Origin: Paraburkholderia phytofirmans PsJN
GTDB taxonomy: Bacteria > Pseudomonadota > Gammaproteobacteria > Burkholderiales > Burkholderiaceae
Direction: 5' to 3'
Length of the DNA: 64,000 bases
Assembly: GCF_000020125.1 (NCBI RefSeq)
Contig: NC_010681.1
Span: 930,001-994,000, forward strand
Part shown: positions 37,988 to 47,360 of the stretch, piece after piece
Numbering within the stretch: position 1 is the first letter of the stretch
How the letters are laid out: each line of letters starts with the position of its first letter
Notes under the pieces: generated by a model
Told to the model about the DNA's origin: nothing
What the model saw: the letters and a program-made list of their open reading frames with translations, nothing else
Database searches by the model: none
Made by a program: the position numbers and the translations under genes

Positions 37988-38566
37988 ATGTCCAAGAGTA
38001 CCGATCGCATCAATCTGACCAACCAGTTCCTGATCGCCATGCCGAACATGGCGGATCCGACGTTTTCAGGAACGGTGGTCTACCTTTGCGATCACAGCGA
38101 GCGCGGTGCGCTCGGCCTCGTGATCAACCGGCCGACCGATATCGACCTGCAAGCGCTTTTCAGTCGCATCGATCTCAAGCTCGAGATCGAACCCCTTCTC
38201 CATGTGCCCGTCTATTTCGGCGGCCCGGTGCAAACCGAGCGCGGCTTCGTGCTGCACGATCCGAAAGACGGCAACGCGTACACGTCGTCCATGTCGGTGC
38301 CGGGCGGCCTCGAGATGACCACGTCGAAAGACGTGCTCGAAGCCGTGGCAAGCGGCACGGGTCCGGAGCGTTTTCTCCTCACGCTCGGCCATGCCGGTTG
38401 GGGCGCAGGCCAGCTCGAAGAAGAGATTTCGAAGAACGGTTGGCTAACGGTCGAAGCCGACCCGAAAATCGTCTTCGACGTGCCTGCCGAAGAACGCCTC
38501 GAAGCCGCGTTGGCCTTGCTCGGCATCAACCTGTCGATGCTGTCGGGCGAGGCGGGCCACGCATGA
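37988..38566 (+). CDS. algH: YqgE/AlgH family protein (UPF0301)
   Basis: The 192-residue product matches the YqgE/AlgH family: [20 protein letters not shown] near the N-terminus, [32 protein letters not shown] and [17 protein letters not shown]. The molecular role is unsettled; in Pseudomonas the gene was linked to alginate regulation. It overlaps ruvX by four bases (ATGA), the usual order algH-ruvX-pyrR in this group. The start at 37988 fits the family; the open frame upstream to 37796 is not conserved text. Confidence 0.93.
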   Translation: MSKSTDRINLTNQFLIAMPNMADPTFSGTVVYLCDHSERGALGLVINRPTDIDLQALFSRIDLKLEIEPLLHVPVYFGGPVQTERGFVLHDPKDGNAYTSSMSVPGGLEMTTSKDVLEAVASGTGPERFLLTLGHAGWGAGQLEEEISKNGWLTVEADPKIVFDVPAEERLEAALALLGINLSMLSGEAGHA

Positions 38567-39003
38567 GTCTGCCGGCCGGACGTGAGGCGACGCTGCTTGC
38601 GTTCGACTACGGTGAAAAACGCATCGGCGTGGCGGTCGGCAATTCGCTGACACGTCGCGCGCGGCCGCTCGTGATCGTGCAGAACCGCAGCCGCGAATAT
38701 CGCTTCGAGGCAGTCGGCAAACTGATTGCCGAGTGGAAGCCGGACGCGCTTGTAGTCGGGCTGCCATTCCATCCGGACGGCGCGCCGCACGAAATGACGC
38801 AACTCGCGAAGCGCTTCGGCAACCAGCTGAATGGCCGCTTCAATCTGCCGGTCACGTGGGTCGACGAACGCTATTCGTCGGTCGAGGCGAAGGCGGAAAT
38901 CCGCGCCGGCAACGGCCGCGCCGACATGCTCGATGCCGAAGCCGCCAGCATCATCCTCCAGCAATATCTAGACGGACTTTCCGACGATCATGAGTTCCAT
39001 TGA
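38563..39003 (+). CDS. ruvX: Putative pre-16S rRNA nuclease / Holliday junction resolvase-like YqgF
   Basis: The 146-residue RNase H-fold protein has the first catalytic Asp in [17 protein letters not shown], the [14 protein letters not shown] motif near residue 67, the glutamate region [13 protein letters not shown] near 100 and a late Asp in [15 protein letters not shown]. The family trims the 5' end of 16S rRNA precursors. Start overlaps the algH stop, and its 3' end overlaps pyrR by 14 bases, so all three are one transcript. Confidence 0.93.
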   Translation: MSLPAGREATLLAFDYGEKRIGVAVGNSLTRRARPLVIVQNRSREYRFEAVGKLIAEWKPDALVVGLPFHPDGAPHEMTQLAKRFGNQLNGRFNLPVTWVDERYSSVEAKAEIRAGNGRADMLDAEAASIILQQYLDGLSDDHEFH

Positions 39004-39529
39004 CGCCGAAGCGCTTTATCGCGCGTTGCTCGACCAGATTCGCGCGGTGTATGGCGACCAGCTCGGCGCCGGGCAAGACGGTGCCGAGGGTGCCGTGCTA
39101 GCCGGCATTTACAGCGGCGGCGCGTGGCTCGCCGAACGGCTGGCGCGCGACTTGAACCTGCCGAGCTTCGGTGTGGTGAACGTCGCGCTGCATCGCGACG
39201 ATTACGCGAAAAAAGGCCTGCACTCACAGGCGAGCCCGACCTCGCTGCCGTTTTCGGTCGACGGCCGCCGTATCGTGCTGGTCGACGACGTTCTCTACAC
39301 CGGCCGCACGATTCGCGCGGCGCTCAACGAACTGTACGACTACGGCCGCCCGGCATCGGTCGAGCTGGCGGTGCTCGCCGATCGCGGTGGACGCGAACTG
39401 CCGGTGGCGGCGCGTTTTGTCGGCGGTGTGGTGAACATTCCCGCCGACGCCACACTCGTCCTGGCCCGTTCGGATAGGGCGCAGGACCAGCCGCGTTTCA
39501 CTTTTCACACTGAAGCACGCGTCGATTGA
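38990..39529 (+). CDS. pyrR: PyrR, pyrimidine regulator / uracil phosphoribosyltransferase
   Basis: The 179-residue type I phosphoribosyltransferase has the PRPP-binding loop [19 protein letters not shown] near residue 98 and the N-terminal [14 protein letters not shown] loop. In Gram-positives PyrR attenuates pyr mRNA; in Gram-negatives the regulatory role is less clear and the UPRT activity may dominate. It overlaps ruvX and lies 196 bases upstream of pyrB. I saw no clear anti-terminator structure in that gap. Confidence 0.93.
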   Translation: MSSIDAEALYRALLDQIRAVYGDQLGAGQDGAEGAVLAGIYSGGAWLAERLARDLNLPSFGVVNVALHRDDYAKKGLHSQASPTSLPFSVDGRRIVLVDDVLYTGRTIRAALNELYDYGRPASVELAVLADRGGRELPVAARFVGGVVNIPADATLVLARSDRAQDQPRFTFHTEARVD

Positions 39530-39725
39530 ACGCGGCGCGAGACTGCGCGAGTGTGTGTCGAACCCGTCGCGTTCCGCGCTTCGCATTGAATCAACACACG
39601 CCACGCAAAAGAGAGTTTTCTAGCCGTTCGTCGCAGCTCAACACGCGAAGCACCGCTTGGCATCGTCACACGCAGTTCGCATCGACACCGATCACGTTGA
39701 AGCCCGTATTTGAAGCAGGTACACC

Positions 39726-40751
39726 ATGAACACCGCCACCCAGGCTCCCAAGGATTCCGCCGATAGCGCCACCGAGCGCTTCCGTTACGGCTTCCTCAAG
39801 GGCAACCCGCAGCTCACGAAAAACGGCGAGCTCAAACATCTGTTGTCGATCGAGGGCTTGCCGAAGGCGATCGTCAATCACATTCTCGACACCGCCGACC
39901 AGTTCGTCAGCGTGACCGATCGCGAAGTGAAGAAGGTGCCGCTGCTGCGCGGCAAGTCGGTGTTCAACCTGTTCTTCGAGAACTCGACGCGCACCCGCAC
40001 CACCTTCGAGATCGCCGCGACGCGTCTGTCGGCGGACGTGCTGAATCTGAACATCAACGCGTCGTCCACGAGCAAGGGCGAGTCGCTGCTCGACACGATC
40101 AACAACCTCTCGGCAATGCATGCCGATATGTTCGTCGTGCGCCATGCATCGAGCGGCGCGCCGTATCTGATCGCCCAGCATTGCGCGCCGCACGTGCACG
40201 TGATCAATGCCGGCGACGGCCGTCATGCGCACCCCACGCAGGGGCTGCTCGACATGTACACGATCCGCCACTACAAGAAGGACTTCACGAAGCTGCGCGT
40301 GGCGATCGTCGGCGACATTCTGCACTCGCGGGTTGCGCGCTCCGACATTCACGCGCTGACCACGCTTGGCGTGCCGGAAGTGCGCGCGATCGGTCCGCGC
40401 ACGCTGTTGCCGGGCGGTCTGGAACAGATGGGCGTACGCGTGTTTCATAACCTCGACGAAGGCCTGAAGGACGTCGACGTGATCATCATGCTGCGTCTGC
40501 AGAACGAACGGATGAGCGGCGCGTTGTTGCCCTCGGCGCAGGAGTATTTCAAGAGCTGGGGCTTGACGCCGGAGCGTCTCGCGCTCGCCGCGCCCGATGC
40601 GATCGTGATGCATCCGGGCCCGATGAATCGTGGCGTCGAAATCGATTCGCAAGTGGCCGACGGTCCGCAATCGGTGATTCTGAATCAGGTGACTTTCGGT
40701 ATCGCGGTGCGCATGGCGGTGATGGGGATTGTCGCGGGCAATCACGATTGA
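39726..40751 (+). CDS. pyrB: Aspartate carbamoyltransferase catalytic subunit
   Basis: The 341-residue enzyme catalyses the first committed step of pyrimidine synthesis. The carbamoyl-phosphate motif is [20 protein letters not shown] near residue 80; other blocks are [12 protein letters not shown] near 167, [13 protein letters not shown] near 255 and [13 protein letters not shown] near 295. The length, longer than E. coli PyrB, fits class A ATCases that assemble with a dihydroorotase-like partner. That partner (42638) is now separated from pyrB by an IS605-type insertion of about 1.8 kb. Confidence 0.96.
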   Translation: MNTATQAPKDSADSATERFRYGFLKGNPQLTKNGELKHLLSIEGLPKAIVNHILDTADQFVSVTDREVKKVPLLRGKSVFNLFFENSTRTRTTFEIAATRLSADVLNLNINASSTSKGESLLDTINNLSAMHADMFVVRHASSGAPYLIAQHCAPHVHVINAGDGRHAHPTQGLLDMYTIRHYKKDFTKLRVAIVGDILHSRVARSDIHALTTLGVPEVRAIGPRTLLPGGLEQMGVRVFHNLDEGLKDVDVIIMLRLQNERMSGALLPSAQEYFKSWGLTPERLALAAPDAIVMHPGPMNRGVEIDSQVADGPQSVILNQVTFGIAVRMAVMGIVAGNHD

Positions 40752-40918
40752 ACCCAACCAAGGGAGCGCATGAACTATTGCCGGCGCATTCCCTCCTTGG
40801 GCAGCCGGTTCGTTTGCGAACCCATAGGCAAAGCCGAGCGGAAGGAGGGAGTCTAGCGGGCAGGTTTGTTGTTTGCCTTTGCGGCCGACTTCCGGACGTG
40901 CTCCGCAGTACCCTGCGC

Positions 40919-41275
40919 TTAAGCGTAAGCGCGCGCCGCTTCCAGTGTAGCGCCCCCAGCGCTGCCGACAAAATGGGCGTGGCTCCAAAAAACAATGGTT
41001 ATAACGGCGCAAGATGGTCGGCAAATCTCTTTCGTGCGCGCCGTGCGCTCGCCGTCTTCAGGTTGTCGATCAGCACGGATATATGTAGCGCCGGATGGGT
41101 GTCGATCAGCAAGTGCACGTGGTGCGGTTCGCCGCCAGACTCGATGAGTTTGCAGCGCCACGCGGCGAGGGTTTCGCCGAACGCCGCTTCCAGATAGGCG
41201 AGCAGTTTCCTGCGACAAGATTTTGCGCCTGTATTTCGTCACAAAAGCGACGCGGAGTTCAAGGTTATAAACAGC
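40919..41275 (-). pseudogene. Frameshifted IS200/IS605 tnpA (Y1 transposase)
   Basis: Pieces of TnpA appear in order but in three frames: AVYNLELRVAFVTKYRRKIL, then LLAYLEAAFGETLAAWRC, ESGGEPHHVHLLIDTHPA and ISVLIDNLKTASARRARKRF, then FWSHAHFVGSAGGATLEAAR. The catalytic HUH motif (HVH in HHVHLL) is still present, but at least two frameshifts and a shortened end make the gene non-functional. The catalytic Tyr helix is probably lost. The element can no longer move without help from another copy. Confidence 0.82.
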
Positions 41276-41345
41276 ATGGGGGCCAGATCTGTTAGTGTTA
41301 TCGACCGTTGCGCCTTAACGGTTCATTGGTCCTGATATAGCAGCT

Positions 41346-42623
41346 ATGGAACGCCGCAAAGTCACCTTCAAGCTTTATCCCAGCGCTACGCAGGCCGAGC
41401 GCCTGACGGGCTGGATTCGCTTGCACTGTGAGCTATACAACGCGGCTCTCGAGGAGCGAATCGACGCCTATCGGAAGACCGACAAGTCGATCAGCTATTA
41501 CGAGCAGCAAAACGTGTTGCCGGCGATCAAAGCCGATCGTCCGGAGTTCGTCGAACTAGGCAGTCACGCACTCCAGCAGACACTGCGCAGGCTGGATCTG
41601 GCCTTTCAGGCGTTCTTTCGCCGCGTCAAGGCTGGGCAGACGCCGGGCTTTCCGCGCTTCAAAGCCAGTAAGCGGTTTTCTGGCTTCTGCTATCCGGACC
41701 CGGCCGGCTGGAAACTCATGCAGTCCGGCACGCGCGGCGCAACGATTCGCATAGGCAGCGGCAAGGGCGCCATGTCGATCCGCGCACGCGGCCGGCATCG
41801 CTTCGGCGACGGCGCGAAGCCCAACGATCTCACGATCATGCGCAAGAACGGCGACTGGTTCGCGTCTGTCACGTTGCGTGTATCGGCGGCGGCTTGCGCT
41901 CGGATGCGGAATGGTGAAGACCATCGCGGCGTTGACTTCGGCATCAACGATTGGGCCACGTTCGACAACGGCGAGACGATCGCCAATCCGCGATTCATCC
42001 GCAGCAAGCTGTCATGGATGGCGGATCTGCAGCGACAGCAGGCGAGGAAGAAGCGCGGATCTATCCGCTATAAGCGGCTTGGCAGGCACGTAGCGAAGCT
42101 TCACGAGCGGATCGGTAACCTGCGCCGTGAGTTCCTGCACACGGCGACCTCGCGCATGGTCGCGTCGTGCGCAGTGCTCGCCACGGAAGAATTGCGCACG
42201 CAGAACATGAGCCGTTCGGCCGGGGGCACGCAGGACAAACCCGGCCGGGTTGTCAGGCAAAAGGCTGGACTCAATCGCGAGATCCTGTCGGCCGGATTGG
42301 GCATGGCGCACAACATGCTGGCGTACAAAGCGGTAGAGGCTGGTACGCGACTGCATGTGTCGAACACACGCCAGTTAAAACCATCGCAGCGCTGCGCCGC
42401 ATGCTGGGAGATCGTGCCCAAAACGCTCGCGCAACGTGTGCATGAGTGTCCGCATTGCGGCCACACGGCACCACGCGATCAAAATGCAGCGGCGGTCGTG
42501 CTGATCGACGCGCACACGCCTGGGACGGGCGTGGCGGCGAGACCCAAACCTCTGTCGCGGCAACGCGCCAAGTCAAAGTCCGGGACCCGTGAAACCCCTG
42601 ATACAGTGTCGCAAGACGCTTAG
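41346..42623 (+). CDS. tnpB: IS605-family TnpB (OrfB), RNA-guided nuclease type
   Basis: The 425-residue protein has an N-terminal helix-turn-helix/wedge region (RKVTFKLYPSATQAERLTGW) and a split RuvC nuclease. The catalytic residues are present: Asp in RGVDFGINDWATFD near 198, Glu in VLATEELRTQNMS near 281, and Asp in PRDQNAAAVV near 378. A zinc finger (CAAC...CPHC, near 348-372) lies between them. All key residues are intact although the partner tnpA is dead. Characterised TnpB proteins cut DNA guided by an omega RNA from the element's right end, which here would overlap the 3' end of this gene. Its stop is 14 bases before the pyrC' start. Confidence 0.92.
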   Translation: MERRKVTFKLYPSATQAERLTGWIRLHCELYNAALEERIDAYRKTDKSISYYEQQNVLPAIKADRPEFVELGSHALQQTLRRLDLAFQAFFRRVKAGQTPGFPRFKASKRFSGFCYPDPAGWKLMQSGTRGATIRIGSGKGAMSIRARGRHRFGDGAKPNDLTIMRKNGDWFASVTLRVSAAACARMRNGEDHRGVDFGINDWATFDNGETIANPRFIRSKLSWMADLQRQQARKKRGSIRYKRLGRHVAKLHERIGNLRREFLHTATSRMVASCAVLATEELRTQNMSRSAGGTQDKPGRVVRQKAGLNREILSAGLGMAHNMLAYKAVEAGTRLHVSNTRQLKPSQRCAACWEIVPKTLAQRVHECPHCGHTAPRDQNAAAVVLIDAHTPGTGVAARPKPLSRQRAKSKSGTRETPDTVSQDA

Positions 42624-42637
42624 CAGAGGGAGAGTTC

Positions 42638-43915
42638 ATGATTCATATTCAAGGCGGTACGCTGATCGATACGGCAGCCGGCACCGAACAGCAGCAGGAC
42701 GTTTTTATCGCGGAAAGCAAGATCGTCGCGCTCGGCAACGCGCCCGCCGATTTCGAGGCGACGCAAACCATCGACGCGCGCGGCCTGCACATTGCGCCAG
42801 GCCTCGTCGACTTGTCCGCCCGTCTGCGCGAACCCGGCTACGAACACAAGGCGACGCTCGAATCCGAAATGGCCGCCGCGCTCGCGGGCGGCGTGACGAG
42901 CCTCGTCTGCCCGCCGGACACCGATCCGACGCTCGATGAACCCGGCCTCGTCGAGATGCTCAAATTCCGCGCGCGCAATCTGAACCAGGCGCACGTCTAT
43001 CCGCTCGGCGCGCTGACGGTCGGCCTCAAAGGCCAGGTGATCACCGAGATGGTCGAGTTGACCGAAGCGGGCTGCATCGGCTTTTCGCAGGCGGACATGC
43101 CGGTGGTCGACACCCAGGTGCTGATGCGCGCGCTGCAGTACGCGAACACCTACGGCTATACCGTGTGGCTGCGTCCCGTGGACGCCTATCTCGGCAAGGG
43201 CGGCGTCGCCGCGAGCGGCGCGCTGGCGTCGCGGCTGGGGCTCTCGGGCGTGCCGGTGTCGGCGGAAACCATCGCGCTGCACACCATCTTCGAACTGGTG
43301 CGCGTGACCGGCGCGCGGGTGCATCTGTCGCACGTGTCGTCGGCGGCGGGCATTGCGTTGATGCGCGCGGCGAAGGCCGAGGGCTTGCCGGTGTCGTGCG
43401 ACGTCACCGTGAATCACGTGCATTTGATCGACCTCGACATCGGCTACTTCGACGCGCAGTTCCGGCTCGATCCGCCGCTGCGTCAACAGCGCGATCGCGA
43501 AGCGATTCGCGCGGGCCTGGTGGACGGCACGATTGACGCGATCTGCTCCGACCACACGCCGGTCGACGACGACGAAAAGCTGTTGCCGTTCGCCGAGGCG
43601 ACACCGGGCGCGACCGGATTGGAGCTGTTCCTGTCGCTGACGGTGAAGTGGGCCGATGAGGCACGCGTGCCGCTCGCGAAGGCGCTGAACCGCATCACCA
43701 CGGCGCCGGCCGATGTGCTCAAACTCGACGCAGCCGGCCGTGTCGCCGTGGGCGGCGTGGCCGATCTTTGCGTGTTCGATCGCAATGCGCATTGGCGCGT
43801 CGAGCCGCGCGCGCTGAAGAGCCAAGGCCATAACACGCCGTTCCTCGGCTACGAACTGCCGGCGCGCGTGCGGGCGACCATCGTGTCCGGGCACGTCGCA
43901 TTCGAACAGCGCTGA
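42638..43915 (+). CDS. Dihydroorotase homologue, probably non-catalytic (PyrC'/PyrX)
   Basis: The 425-residue amidohydrolase-fold protein is clearly dihydroorotase-like (IAPGLVDLSARLREPGYEHK near residue 52, ICSDHTPVDDDEKLLPF near 301). However, the metal-binding DxHxH motif reads DLSAR, so both His are lost, and the usual carboxylated Lys position is not evident. In Pseudomonas an equivalent pseudo-DHOase is needed to assemble active PyrB, and that structural role is inferred here. GGGAG precedes the ATG. A catalytic DHOase must be encoded elsewhere. The IS605-type element now lies directly upstream. Confidence 0.88.
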   Translation: MIHIQGGTLIDTAAGTEQQQDVFIAESKIVALGNAPADFEATQTIDARGLHIAPGLVDLSARLREPGYEHKATLESEMAAALAGGVTSLVCPPDTDPTLDEPGLVEMLKFRARNLNQAHVYPLGALTVGLKGQVITEMVELTEAGCIGFSQADMPVVDTQVLMRALQYANTYGYTVWLRPVDAYLGKGGVAASGALASRLGLSGVPVSAETIALHTIFELVRVTGARVHLSHVSSAAGIALMRAAKAEGLPVSCDVTVNHVHLIDLDIGYFDAQFRLDPPLRQQRDREAIRAGLVDGTIDAICSDHTPVDDDEKLLPFAEATPGATGLELFLSLTVKWADEARVPLAKALNRITTAPADVLKLDAAGRVAVGGVADLCVFDRNAHWRVEPRALKSQGHNTPFLGYELPARVRATIVSGHVAFEQR

Positions 43916-44012
43916 TCGCCGCGGTGTTGCTACGCTCATTGTCCCGCTTATAGGCAAGTTCATAGGCCAGCTCACGGGCCAGGCCACTGGCCCAATCAGG
44001 AACGCTCCGACC

Positions 44013-44858
44013 ATGAAGCTCGCGTTACGTAAAGCCCGTCTCGTCGTTCATCTGCTGCACGGCATGTGGATCGTGGCGACGCGCTTTCCCAAAGCCAGCG
44101 CCGAGGTGCGTCACACGCTCAATCGCGAATGGTCGCTGAAGATGTTGCGCCTATGCGGCATGCGGCTCGTCGTGCATAACGACAGCGCGCGGCTCGATCG
44201 CGGCGCGCTGGTGGTTGCCAACCACATTTCGTGGATCGACATCTATGTGATCAACGCGTGGCGGCCCACGCCGTTTGTATCGAAGGCCGAGATCCGGCAA
44301 TGGCCGGTGGTCGGCTGGCTCGCGCAGCAACTGGACACGGTGTTCATTCAGCGCGAGAAGCGCAGCGACGCGAAGCGGATCATGCATGAACTGTCCGACC
44401 GCCTGGGCGCGGGCGAGTTGATGTGCGTGTTTCCCGAGGGCACCACGTCCAACGGTCTCGCGGTGCTGCCGTTTCACGCGAACATGTTTCAGGCGACTGT
44501 GTCGGCCTCCGTGCCGGTGCAGCCGCTGTGCATCATGTATGAAGACGCGCAAGGCCGGCAATCCACCGCGCCTGCGTATATCGACGATCTGTCGCTCGCC
44601 GATTCGCTGAATCTGCTGCTGCGAGGCGGACCGCTCACCGCGCATATCTATGTTTGCGCACCGCTCGCGCCAGGCGCGGACCGGCGCACATTGGCAGCCG
44701 AAGCGGAAGGCGTGATCGCGGTCGCATTGCGGGAGATGCAAAGCGGCGCCGCGATGACCGGCGCGGTGATGGCGGAGCGCGCCGCGACATCCGCTGCCGT
44801 GGCGCCGCTGATCGAAGAACCGGTCGATCAGGTCGATCGGTCAGGGCGTTCGGCCTGA
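44013..44858 (+). CDS. plsC: 1-acyl-sn-glycerol-3-phosphate acyltransferase (PlsC family)
   Basis: The 281-residue membrane-associated enzyme makes phosphatidic acid from lysophosphatidic acid. The HX4D catalytic motif is VANHISWIDIYV near residue 70, the glycerophosphate-binding FPEGTTSNGL lies near 144, and an N-terminal hydrophobic stretch anchors it. It follows pyrC' by about 100 bases on the same strand and ends convergent with apaH. The acidic/Arg C-terminal tail (QVDRSGRSA) is not conserved. Confidence 0.92.
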   Translation: MKLALRKARLVVHLLHGMWIVATRFPKASAEVRHTLNREWSLKMLRLCGMRLVVHNDSARLDRGALVVANHISWIDIYVINAWRPTPFVSKAEIRQWPVVGWLAQQLDTVFIQREKRSDAKRIMHELSDRLGAGELMCVFPEGTTSNGLAVLPFHANMFQATVSASVPVQPLCIMYEDAQGRQSTAPAYIDDLSLADSLNLLLRGGPLTAHIYVCAPLAPGADRRTLAAEAEGVIAVALREMQSGAAMTGAVMAERAATSAAVAPLIEEPVDQVDRSGRSA

Positions 44859-44907
44859 AATTCGTCCTACGGTCGATCCAAACGCGTAACTGAGCGGACG
44901 CGGCTGC

Positions 44908-45786
44908 TTAGTTGCCACCGGCCGCCGCGCGGCAGCTCTCGCACTCGACCTGTGTCAGCGTGCGCTCCGCGGGCTTTTGCGCAAGACGCACGGCGGAAAG
45001 TTGTCCGCCCCACACGCAGCCTGAGTCGAGACCGATCAGATTGTCGCGCAGAATCAGCCCGAGCGCGGCCCAATGACCGAACACCACGGTCACATCGGCG
45101 GTCTTGCGCGAAGGGACATCGAACCACGGCATGCAACCCGGCGGCGCCGCATTCAGGCCGCCGCTGCTGCTGAAATCCATGGTGCCTTCGGCGTTGCAGA
45201 AGCGGATGCGCGTCAACGCGCTGCACGTCAAACGCAGCCGCTCGATGCCTTTGAGTCCCGGTTTCCAGCGGTTCGGCTCGTTTCCATACAAACCGGCGAG
45301 CGTCTCCTTCCAGTTCGGCGCGCGCAGGGCGCGCTGCAATTCGTCGGCGAGTTCGAGCGTCAGATTCACGTCCCACTGCGGCAGCACGCCCGCATGAACC
45401 ATGAGCATGCCATTGTCGAAGTGCGCGATCGGCCGGTGGCGGATCCATTCGAGCAGGTCGGCGGCATCCGGCGCGGTAAGAATCTCGTCGATCGTGTCGC
45501 CTTTCTTGGACTTGCGAATCCCCGCCGACACCGACAGCAGATGCAGATCGTGATTGCCCAGCACCGGCACCGCCTGCTCGCCGAGCGCGATGACGTCGCG
45601 CAACGTAGCCAGCGACTCCGTGCCGCGGTTGATCAGGTCGCCCGCGAACCACAGCGGCGTGCCGGCCGGCGGCGCGGCCTTGGCAAGCAGTCGCTGGAAC
45701 GGCGTGCGGCAGCCTTGCAGATCGCCGAAGGCGAGCGGGTGTGGGGGCGGATCGGAACGAGTGGAAGACGTAGTGGCGGGTGTCAT
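44908..45786 (-). CDS. apaH: Symmetrical bis(5'-nucleosyl)-tetraphosphatase
   Basis: The 292-residue metallophosphatase hydrolyses Ap4A to ADP. Its motifs are [46 protein letters not shown] and [11 protein letters not shown], with the late FGHWAALGL histidine block. I chose the ATG at 45786 because the frame upstream to 45846 adds unconserved residues. apaH borders O-antigen loci in several Burkholderia, and this one sits directly before the rmd-rml genes, on the opposite strand. Confidence 0.93.
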   Translation of the reverse strand: MTPATTSSTRSDPPPHPLAFGDLQGCRTPFQRLLAKAAPPAGTPLWFAGDLINRGTESLATLRDVIALGEQAVPVLGNHDLHLLSVSAGIRKSKKGDTIDEILTAPDAADLLEWIRHRPIAHFDNGMLMVHAGVLPQWDVNLTLELADELQRALRAPNWKETLAGLYGNEPNRWKPGLKGIERLRLTCSALTRIRFCNAEGTMDFSSSGGLNAAPPGCMPWFDVPSRKTADVTVVFGHWAALGLILRDNLIGLDSGCVWGGQLSAVRLAQKPAERTLTQVECESCRAAAGGN

Positions 45787-45979
45787 CAAGAAAGTGGGTG
45801 CGGTTTGATACACGCTGTTACGCACGAGGCGTGCCGCGTTGGGCAATGCAACATATTAGCGTGACATAATAGCCCGTTTGAAGGCTTGATATCGGGTGAG
45901 GCGCCGCTGGCAAGCGGCTCGGCGCAGGGCGCTCACGATATTGCGACACAACAGGATGACTTTCATGAACGGAGAAAGC

Positions 45980-46891
45980 ATGTCGTCTTTTCATGCAGAG
46001 CAACCTATTCGTACGCTCGTCACCGGGGCGAACGGCTTTACAGGCCGCTATCTGGTCGACAACCTGCTCGGCCGCGGCCACACGGTGATCGAAACGATCG
46101 CCGGGCGCGACGAGCCGGAAACGCCGACGCGCGTGCGGCTCGACATCACGTCGCCGGATGCCTGCCGGCGCGCGATCGAAATCGCGCGGCCCGATTACAT
46201 TGTCCACCTCGCAGCGATCAGCTTCGTAGGCCATAACGATCCGCTCGACTTTTACCGCGTCAACGTGATCGGCACGCTGAATCTGCTGGAGGCGTGCGCC
46301 GCCGCCGGTCATACGCCGCGCAAGCTGCTGATCGCGAGCAGCGCGAACGTCTACGGCAACGTGACGAGCGCCGCGATCGACGAGAGCTTTCCCGTCACGC
46401 CGGTCAATCACTACGCGGCCAGCAAGGCGGCGATGGAAACGATGGTGCGGACCTGGTTCGACCGCCTGCCGATTCTGATCGTGCGGCCGTTCAACTATAC
46501 CGGCCGCGGCCAGGCGTCCAACTTCCTCGTGCCGAAGATCGTCGAGCACTTCGCGCGCCGCGAACCTGCGATCGAACTCGGCAATATCGACGTCGCGCGC
46601 GATTTCTCCGACGTGCGCTACGTGGCGAGCGCCTACGAAGCGTTGCTCGACTCCGAGGCCGCCTCGGAAACCGTCAATGTGTGCACGGGCACGCCCTTCA
46701 CATTGCGCGAAATCCTTTCGGCGGCGAGTGATTTGACCGGGCATGAACTCAAGATTCAGATCAATCCCGCTTTCGTGCGGCAAACCGATGTGAAGATGCT
46801 GGCCGGCTCGCCCGCCAAACTGCGCGCGCTCGTGCCGAAAGTCGAGGCCATCCCGTTCATGGATACGCTGCGCTGGATGCTGGCGGCATAA
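45980..46891 (+). CDS. rmd: GDP-6-deoxy-D-mannose reductase (RMD-type SDR)
   Basis: The 303-residue extended SDR has the NAD(P)-binding RTLVTGANGFTGRYLVDNLL, a SSANVYG segment, the catalytic YAASKAAME near residue 150 and RPFNYTGRGQASNFLVPKIV. These match GDP-4-keto-6-deoxymannose reductase, which makes GDP-D-rhamnose. GGAG lies five bases before the ATG at 45980. No GDP-mannose 4,6-dehydratase gene lies in the window, so its substrate must come from elsewhere. It opens the O-antigen locus. Confidence 0.82.
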   Translation: MSSFHAEQPIRTLVTGANGFTGRYLVDNLLGRGHTVIETIAGRDEPETPTRVRLDITSPDACRRAIEIARPDYIVHLAAISFVGHNDPLDFYRVNVIGTLNLLEACAAAGHTPRKLLIASSANVYGNVTSAAIDESFPVTPVNHYAASKAAMETMVRTWFDRLPILIVRPFNYTGRGQASNFLVPKIVEHFARREPAIELGNIDVARDFSDVRYVASAYEALLDSEAASETVNVCTGTPFTLREILSAASDLTGHELKIQINPAFVRQTDVKMLAGSPAKLRALVPKVEAIPFMDTLRWMLAA

Positions 46892-46893
46892 TC

Positions 46894-46911
46894 GGCCGCA
46901 TTTGCGCGGCC
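46894..46911 (+). terminator. Hairpin after rmd
   Basis: GGCCGC and GCGGCC form a 6-bp GC stem with a six-base loop immediately after the rmd stop, followed 10 bases later by a short CTTTTT. A weak terminator is likely. Confidence 0.5.
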
Positions 46912-47360
46912 ATCCGCCATCTTTTTGCGTCACGGTGACGCGCGACTTTCGTTCGCGTATAAACAATCATCATGCGTCGCATTACCGGCTGATTTGATCA
47001 GGCGTGTGCGGCGTGTGCTTCCGTTTTTCCCAGTGCATCACGCTCAGTAAGACCGCTAGCCGTTCCATCGGCGCGGCGCTCCATCACGCTTGCGACCGTT
47101 CTCAGCGACATGCGTCATGAAAGTGTGACGGCCGAATTAACTGATGGAAACCAAACTTGTCAAGCTGTTTCAAGTTGTTAGGGTTCTAGTTTTTGCCTTT
47201 GGCGGCTTTATAATCGGGGCTTCATAAGATTGGCGTTTAAGCGCCCGCCCGCAGTGCCCAAGGGCGGCGGCGAGCGTCCACAAGATTCCGACACCACAAC
47301 GCGTGGTTGCAGATCAGTCAAATCATTTCGATCTGCCACCAACATCTAGAAGGGAATTTC
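46912..47360 (+). promoter_or_regulatory. Leader region of the rml operon
   Basis: About 450 bases hold no gene. A TATAAT at 47209-47214 is a likely -10 box, but no good -35 stands 17 bases upstream. Transcription from it would give an untranslated leader of roughly 140 bases ahead of rmlB. The leader contains GGGCGGCGGCGAGCG near 47260, which only loosely resembles an ops/JUMPstart element. Confidence 0.45.

Larger units (their letters stand above)
40807..42623. mobile_element. IS605-type element (decayed tnpA, intact tnpB) between pyrB and pyrC'
   Basis: A frameshifted Y1 tnpA (reverse) and an intact tnpB (forward) are divergent, as in IS605. A hairpin GGTTCG-TTTG-CGAACC at 40807-40822 could belong to the left end; the outer boundary is uncertain by about 100 bases. 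The right end must lie at or before the tnpB stop, because the pyrC' ribosome site starts within ten bases of it. Such elements do not duplicate their target, so boundaries need comparison with an empty site. Confidence 0.7.

Noticed and set aside
47250..47280. JUMPstart/ops-like sequence before rmlB
   Set aside because: Only part of the GGGCGGTAGCGT core is matched and the expected flanks are missing.
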